Source: Allomyces arbusculus
Taxonomy: Eukaryota > Blastocladiomycota > Blastocladiomycetes > Blastocladiales > Blastocladiaceae
DNA: 64,000 nucleotides
Direction of reading: 5' to 3'
Assembly (NCBI GenBank): GCA_027604705.1
Contig: JADHYV010000015.1
Coordinates: 186,001-250,000, forward strand
This document shows, piece by piece, positions 58,962-64,000 of this stretch. Both the position numbers and the translations under genes were made by a program. Each line of letters begins with the position of its first letter. The stretch's first letter is position 1. The notes below the pieces were generated by a model. That model was not told the origin of the DNA and searched no databases. It was given only the letters and a program-made list of their open reading frames with translations.

Positions 58962-59780
58962 ATGATCAGTCTCCGCACCGTCATCCTGGCGCGCTCTTCG
59001 ATGCTGGCGCGCTGCGCCGCACCCGTTGCAGGCAGGGCCATCCATGTTGCGACCTTACACCACGTCAACCGCCCGTCGCGCGGATTCCGCAGTTCGGCCA
59101 TTGCCCAACAGCAAAAACCGGTGGAAAACGGCGCGCCCACCCAGCCATCCCTGTTTCCGGTCGGCTCGTTCAAGTCCGCGCCGCTCGTGACCGTCTACGA
59201 GGGCCCGCTTGCGCGTACCGTGCGCGTGATGAAACTCTTCTCCATTTCGTCGCTCGCGGCGACCTACGCGATGGCGCCGCTCGTCTTCTACGTGGACGTG
59301 TCGGACCTCATCTCCGACTCGGTCAAGGCCATCATGATCGGCACAGCCATGGTCTTTTCGACGGCCTCGACCTCGCTCATTCACTGGTGCCTCAAGTCAT
59401 ACGTGACGCGCATTCACGTGCGCGCTCTGCCCGCGGCCGAAGCGGCGCGCGCACATGAGACGGTCACGGACGTTCCTGTCGAGGACGCGCCCGCAGTTGG
59501 CGCCGTGCGCGCCGCGTTGAAGAACAAGGAGCCCATCGTGTTTGAGACGTTGGCGATTTCGGGGCGGCCCAAGTATACGGTCGCGCGCGATATTGATGCG
59601 GTGCACCCTCACCAGGTCATTTTTGGCACGTGGCGCGCTGATGAGGTGTTGGATGCGAGGACGGGGAAGCCGGTGGGCAAGGCGCCGGTCAAGCTGTTTG
59701 TGCACGCTCAGGCCGCGGTCGATGGTGCGCTGGGCGACCCCGCGTTGGAAGTTGCAGATGCCGTGGGTGGGGCACATTAG
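58962..59780 (+). CDS. TMEM70-like mitochondrial inner-membrane protein
   Basis: A single-exon gene of 272 residues. The N-terminus is Arg/Ser/Ala-rich without acidic residues (MISLRTVILARSSMLARC...), a typical mitochondrial presequence ending near the RGFRSSA site. The mature part starts with VTVYEGPLARTVRVMKLFS, the family signature, then two membrane helices forming a hairpin: ISSLAATYAMAPLVFYV and AIMIGTAMVFSTASTSLIHW. A soluble C-terminal domain follows. This matches the TMEM70/TMEM186/TMEM223 group; TMEM70 assists assembly of ATP synthase c-rings and complex I in animals. Which member of the group it is cannot be settled by eye. The stop codon is 80 bp from that of the convergent folate gene. 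Confidence 0.75.
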   Translation: MISLRTVILARSSMLARCAAPVAGRAIHVATLHHVNRPSRGFRSSAIAQQQKPVENGAPTQPSLFPVGSFKSAPLVTVYEGPLARTVRVMKLFSISSLAATYAMAPLVFYVDVSDLISDSVKAIMIGTAMVFSTASTSLIHWCLKSYVTRIHVRALPAAEAARAHETVTDVPVEDAPAVGAVRAALKNKEPIVFETLAISGRPKYTVARDIDAVHPHQVIFGTWRADEVLDARTGKPVGKAPVKLFVHAQAAVDGALGDPALEVADAVGGAH

Positions 59781-59860
59781 AAGGGTGTTGCCACTCCAGT
59801 ATTATTCATATTCAGCTGTAGTAGCACTCTATTTCTGTATGCCTTTTTGGAATCACTGCA

Positions 59861-61384
59861 CTACGCGTCCGCATTCTGCCCCCTCGACCCCCGGTACAGG
59901 TCGGCCGCGAGGTACAAGCTTCCCGCCACGACCACCGGCGCATCCAGCGGGCCCAAGTCCTTGCTCGTCACGCGCCAAACCCGATCCACTGTCCCCCTGA
60001 CTGTCGCACCCGGAACCGCCGCACGTACGGCGTCTGCGAGCTCGCGAGGGTCCGTGCACCGAATCCACGGCATTCCCTTTGGCGTTCCAAACCCGACACA
60101 CACCACCGCGTCGCCGTCACGCACGAGCGTGCGTAAAACTCCCGACACGTCCTTACCCGCCGTCATCCCCAGCACCCAGAAGAGTCGCGCGGGAAAGTGC
60201 ACGTCGAGATAGGCGCGCAGCGCACGCGCTCCGTCAAGGTTGTGCGCGCCGTCGAGGAGAATTGGGGTCGGGTGGGCTGCGTCGAATGGGAGGGAGAGGG
60301 AGCGGTCGAGCCGCGCGGGCCACCGCATGGATTCGAGGGCGACGCCGAGGGGTACGAGGGCGAGGGACGGATGCAGGTGGTGCAGGACGGTCGCGGCGAG
60401 GGCAGCGTTTTCGACTTGGTATCCGGTAACGACACGGTCGACAGCAGGCTTCGTGGGCAGCGGGATCGAGAGGGTGGTCGTGACTTGGTCACTGATGGGG
60501 GAGGATTGCACGATCAGGTCGGGGCGGGACTCGGACGTCGACACGCGAGCCGTTCGGACAAAAAAAGTTTGCTCAACACAGCCGACACGGCGCGCTTCGT
60601 CGACGAGGACCGCGGTCGCATCGGGTTCGGCCTGCATCCCAATAATGCACGGGATACCGCGCTTCATGATCCCGGCCTTGTGCGTGGCGATTTCCGAGAC
60701 TGTCGGCCCGAGCAAACCGATGTGGTCAATGCCTATCTTGGACACTACCGTCGCAAGCAGCCTGCCGGTGCGCTCCGTGCATCCGCAAGGTGGGTCGTCG
60801 GGTCCAAACACATTGGTCGCATCAAGCCGACCGCCGACTCCGACCTCGATCACGGCCACGTTGACGCCCTGCACGACAAACCACGTCAGGCACGCGACAA
60901 AGTCGACCTCAAACTCGGTCGGCGCGTCCTCGGATCCAGTCGTCGCGCCCTGGTACGCGGCGAGCACACGGTCGCGCGCGTGATTGTACTCGTCCAGCGA
61001 CGGCGACACGCCGTTGCACTGCCATCCGTCCGACGGGTGGACAAAGTGCGGCGACGTGAACTGGCCAACCTTGCCGTGGACTAGCTCCAGAACAGTCAGT
61101 AATATGATTTATGCGATGGACAACAAGACCAGACGTTGACATGTACCCTCTCGCAATCCGGCGACCAGAAACGCGCACGTCGAGCCCTTGCCGTTCGTGC
61201 CCGCGACATGAACCACGTTGATCTTGCGCTCAGGATGCCCGTTGCAGCATAGCAGCCGGTGCACGCGCGCCAAGCCCAAGTCGATGACGCCGCGGACGGC
61301 GGGTGTCGATGGTGTGCTGTTCTTTGAATTCAAGGCCGCTGCAGATGGCGTGGCCGAGCTTGTCGGCGGGTGCTGCAGCGTCAT
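59861..61384 (-). CDS. dihydrofolate synthase/folylpolyglutamate synthase (FolC family)
   Basis: A Mur-ligase-fold enzyme that adds glutamate to dihydropteroate or folates, using ATP. Exons 61384-61147 and 61080-59861 join in phase 1 to give 485 residues. The P-loop is HVAGTNGKGST, and the junction produces the GQFTSPH segment. Other family motifs are VAVIEVGVGGRLDATNVF, KIGIDHIGLLG, ATHKAGIMKRG (carbamylated-Lys region) and the C-domain LLDGAHNLDGARAL. Fungi have two such enzymes, cytosolic Fol3 (dihydrofolate synthase) and Met7 (polyglutamylation). The absence of a mitochondrial presequence and the sequence feel favour Fol3, but the assignment is not certain. Length is slightly above the ~430 of yeast Fol3. 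Confidence 0.85.
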
Positions 61385-61600
61385 GATGCGATTGCTTGGC
61401 CTTGCTGATGATTGGACGCAAAGAAGCTGGCCATCGATCTGCAAGGCGAAGTTGCCAGCGAAGGGGCAGGCCGCGGCGTGGAGTGATCTCAATGACGTGG
61501 TCCAACCAAAAGCCAACATGGGATCAACCAAGATCCTGGCCGGCTTTGGCCAGAAAGCATCAGCAGGCCCGCTCGGAGAGGGGTCGCGTACGGGACTCCG

Positions 61601-61724
61601 GTACCGTAGTGGTCCCTAGGATAGTCCACATAAGAAGATGCGGTGCAGCCAAGGGCCGCCCAGGGGGCAGACTGATCTCGACCTTGGCTTCTAATGTGGA
61701 CTATCCTAGGGGCCTGGATGGTAC
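61601..61724. repeat. inverted repeat able to form a long hairpin, MITE-like
   Basis: The left arm 61611-61637 and right arm 61688-61714 are inverted copies over 27 bp with two mismatches; the core is CCTAGGATAGTCCACAT and its complement. Weaker pairing extends to 61601 and 61724 (GTACC/GGTAC). The ~50-nt centre is not repeated. There is no ORF. A small non-autonomous DNA-element remnant or a transcribed hairpin are both possible; I could not identify a clear target-site duplication. Confidence 0.7.
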
Positions 61725-62382
61725 TCATGTAGACCAGTTTGCAAGCACACAAGGGTACCACTCGTCGCTTCTACTCTGCGCCAGGTCTGTGAGGGGCCGG
61801 CCGGCCGCGTGGTATGGTGCCGAAGGGTGTTGCCCGAGTACTCATGGCAAGGTGACAAGCATCGGATGTGCAGACTCTGTTTGTGAGCCGTGCTGGACTT
61901 GGACTCTCGATCGACAGGTATGGATCAGCTTCACGTCCGTGTGCACGTACTAGGCACAGCCGCAAGCATCAGCGCGGTAGCTTCTATGCGGGGAAGGGCA
62001 CCTTGCCATCTGCGTCGTTAGCACTTGCGCTGCCAGGATTGAGACTGATGGCAGTACCAGTGCCATGATCCCAAAGGCACCAGAATTTGCTGGATTGCAA
62101 ACAAGTTCCGGATTTGACAGGTCAAAAGGCATCTGTTGTGACGAGCGCCTCAGCCTCGTCGGCGTAAGTGCGCGTCCTCCACGCGCACATCTACATCAAG
62201 TCGTAGATTTGTCGCTGTCACATTTTTCGGTTTACGACTCTGCTCTTTTTGTCGCTTCGGCCACTCTTACTTGGGACTACTGCGGCCATATCCGCTTCCT
62301 TTTCCGGTCCTTCCGACCGTTTCCACCATCCATTCCTTTTCGTCTCCAGAAGTAAGGCTGCGTCCCGCCTTCCTGTTTCGGC

Positions 62383-62509
62383 ATCTCGTATTGAGTGCTC
62401 GATTGAGTGCTCGATTCAGGTCCGTTTCCCTCGTCCCCGCCCCTTTCTCTCGCACCGTTCTTATGCCTTGTGATCTCTGTTCTGATCTCGCATGGAGTGC
62501 TCGATTCAG
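62383..62509 (+). repeat. direct repeats of a GAGTGCTCGATT core
   Basis: The 12-mer TTGAGTGCTCGA occurs twice in tandem at 62391-62414. A longer copy, ATCTCGCATGGAGTGCTCGA followed by TTCAG, recurs at 62485-62509 and matches ATCTCGTATTGAGTGCTCGA at 62383-62402 with two differences. The repeats lie 290-420 bp upstream of the TFIP11 start, in a possible promoter position. Confidence 0.75.
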
Positions 62510-62801
62510 AAACGTCGTTTCGCCTCAATTACGCCGCATCCCGGATCTACAAATCGCGGTCACGTGGAACACAATGCCGCATCCCAGACAGTTTGTTGTG
62601 TCAGATTCCGAAACCGGAGCAGGTGGGATCAGATCACATGAGGTTCGAGATCGACACTCGGTCCAAATCACACCCCGCGGGAGTTCGAGCGACCAACTCA
62701 CGACCGCAACCTCAACAGGCGCGCGCGCACAACGATATATCTGACCCAACAACACCCAGCGCGCCGCTACCTGCTGCAATCCGCGCGCGCCAACGCATGC
62801 T

Positions 62802-64000
62802 ATGGACGACTACACGCCGCGCCGCGGCCTCGGGCTCGGCGCCTTCGACCGCCCGTTCGAACCAGAGCGCGTCGACCCGCGCGAGGACGCGGCCGACCAA
62901 GATGCCCAGTCCGACCACGGCGCCATGTCATCGAGCGACGAAGATTCCGACGAGGACGGCGGCGACCGCATGTCGCGCCGGCGCCGACGACGCAACGACG
63001 ATGATGACGATGACGATTCCGAGGACGATGACGAGGCGCGCCGCCGCCGACAACAAGAAGCCCGCAAGCGCGCCCAAACTGAGAGGCTGCGCGCCGCTGC
63101 GCGCGCATCGAGCTCGACGCCCACGGGTGGTCCCGCCGTGGCTACGCCCGACCAGCCTGTTGCGGTCGGGAAGAACTTCGGCAAGTTCGCAGGCACGGGC
63201 GGGCTCGGGCTCAAGATGCTCATGAAGATGGGGTACACGCCCGGGACTGCGCTCGGGTCCAAGGGGGAGGGTATTGTCGAACCGATCCAAGTCGTCAAGC
63301 GGCCGCAAGGGATGGGGATTGCGTTCAACGACTTTGACGAGCGACCCGACGCGACGCTCACGCCGCCGCCACCCCCACCACAGGCGCCCGAGCCCGCCAA
63401 GGGCAATAGAACTGCGGCCGAAAAGCGTGCCCCGACGCGTGTACCGTCGAATGCGTTCAAGAAGTCGGCCAAGGTCAAGCGCACGTATCTGACCGCACAG
63501 GACGTGCTCGACCGCGCCGACGACTCGGGCACGCCACGGTCCGTGGATACCGCGACACCCGTGATTGATATGCGCGCGGGTGGCGTCCCGGACTCGGTGC
63601 TTGACCCAACGACGACCAAGCTCGCCGAGCTCGTGCAGAACATGACGTTGTTTGCCGACCTCGGCTCGCACGACCTACGGCAGCGCGCACTCCAGCGCGA
63701 CCGCGACCGCGAGCTGCTCATGTCAGCGCAGGAACGGCAGCGCGGGCTCCGTGCCGCGCAAAAGGCCCAGCAGGACCGGATTGCGCAGCTAACTGACCTG
63801 ATAGCGCGCGCGGCACAGGCCGCCAAGGTACCGCCAATATCAGTGGAGTCGATGCCGACGACTGACTCGGTGCGGCGCGAAATCGAGGACGTCCAGATTG
63901 ACGTGGCGTCGTCGATGGACGTGGACCGTACCGCCGGTGCGTCGCCCATGGCGCGGAGGATCGACGATAGTGACGCGACCCGGATACCTGACTTGGTTCT
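62802..64000 (+). CDS. TFIP11/Ntr1 (Spp382) spliceosome-disassembly G-patch protein, 5' part
   Basis: The 5' part of a nuclear splicing factor that activates the helicase Prp43 to release the intron lariat. The frame is open from the ATG at 62802 to the window edge (about 399 residues). It starts MDDYTPRRGLGLGAF, then an acidic Ser/Asp and Arg-rich tract. The G-patch follows: GKFAGTGGLGLKMLMKMGY, PGTALGSKGEGIVEPI and GMGIAF. Further on come TYLTAQDVL and VIDMRAGG, both in the order found in TFIP11. Then LAELVQNMTLFADLGSHDLR begins the helical region before the GCFC domain, as in the human protein. An out-of-frame ATG lies six bases upstream. The rest of the gene is outside the window. Confidence 0.85.
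   Translation, partial: MDDYTPRRGLGLGAFDRPFEPERVDPREDAADQDAQSDHGAMSSSDEDSDEDGGDRMSRRRRRRNDDDDDDDSEDDDEARRRRQQEARKRAQTERLRAAARASSSTPTGGPAVATPDQPVAVGKNFGKFAGTGGLGLKMLMKMGYTPGTALGSKGEGIVEPIQVVKRPQGMGIAFNDFDERPDATLTPPPPPPQAPEPAKGNRTAAEKRAPTRVPSNAFKKSAKVKRTYLTAQDVLDRADDSGTPRSVDTATPVIDMRAGGVPDSVLDPTTTKLAELVQNMTLFADLGSHDLRQRALQRDRDRELLMSAQERQRGLRAAQKAQQDRIAQLTDLIARAAQAAKVPPISVESMPTTDSVRREIEDVQIDVASSMDVDRTAGASPMARRIDDSDATRIPDLV

Larger units (their letters stand above)
61385..62801. other. intergenic with hairpin and direct repeats
   Basis: About 1.4 kb of lower-GC sequence between the divergent folate gene and TFIP11. It contains the inverted repeat at 61601-61724 and the direct repeat at 62383-62509, listed separately. 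No gene is supported. Confidence 0.5.

Overview
The window looks like nuclear DNA of a GC-rich, early-diverging zoosporic fungus, most plausibly from the Blastocladiomycota or Chytridiomycota. This placement is an inference, because no rRNA or other phylogenetic marker is present. It rests on intron-rich protein genes, a fungal-type CAD/Ura2 fusion with a non-catalytic dihydroorotase-like domain, fungal SPT7, BRE1 and mL60 genes, and 'animal-like' genes that yeasts lack (TFG, UBAP1-like, PPP1R21-like, TMEM70-like, a human-like gankyrin). I see no CRISPR array, rRNA, convincing intact tRNA, retroelement or DNA transposon ORF.

Layout. 1-761: 3' end of a TFG-like gene. 2240-4206: cytochrome P450-1 (+). 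6205-7820: mitochondrial aspartate/glutamate-type carrier (-). 8930-12013: SPT7-like SAGA subunit (+). 12339-12840: decayed leucine-rich-repeat fragment. 13295-16323: GCK/MAP4K-type kinase with a CNH domain (-). 17075-18811: DUF707 Golgi-type protein (-). 19624-21680: beta-tubulin (+). 22371-23781: gankyrin/Nas6 (-). 24552-31391: CAD/URA2 (+). 31883-41712: a tandem array of four P450 relatives (-), of which P450-2 is a decayed pseudogene, P450-3 and P450-4 look intact and P450-5 carries one frameshift. 41956-44706: PPP1R21-like (-). 45387-46853: TMEM33/Pom33-like (+). 47162-48549: unrecognised serine-rich protein (-). 49410-52058: PMS1/PMS2 mismatch-repair endonuclease (-). 52531-54008: UBAP1-like ESCRT-I subunit (+). 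54788-57676: BRE1 E3 ligase (+). 58135-58703: mitochondrial ribosomal protein mL60 (-). 58962-59780: TMEM70-like (+). 59861-61384: dihydrofolate/folylpolyglutamate synthase (-). 62802-end: 5' part of TFIP11/Ntr1 (+).

Most genes are housekeeping and are not arranged as a pathway. The one real gene family is the P450 set: five relatives with the same four-exon, all-phase-0 structure, one on the + strand 27 kb from a tandem block of four. Three begin with a Met-Gly-x-x-x-Ser motif ahead of a hydrophobic anchor, which suggests N-myristoylated P450s; this is the most unusual biology here. Several genes are head to head over short intervals (mL60/TMEM70-like, PMS1/UBAP1-like).

Exon models were built by eye from reading frame, GT-AG sites and family conservation. 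About 50 of roughly 64 donors have C at position +4 (GTRCGY type) and only one is GTRAGT. All family calls come from recognised motifs, not from database searches.
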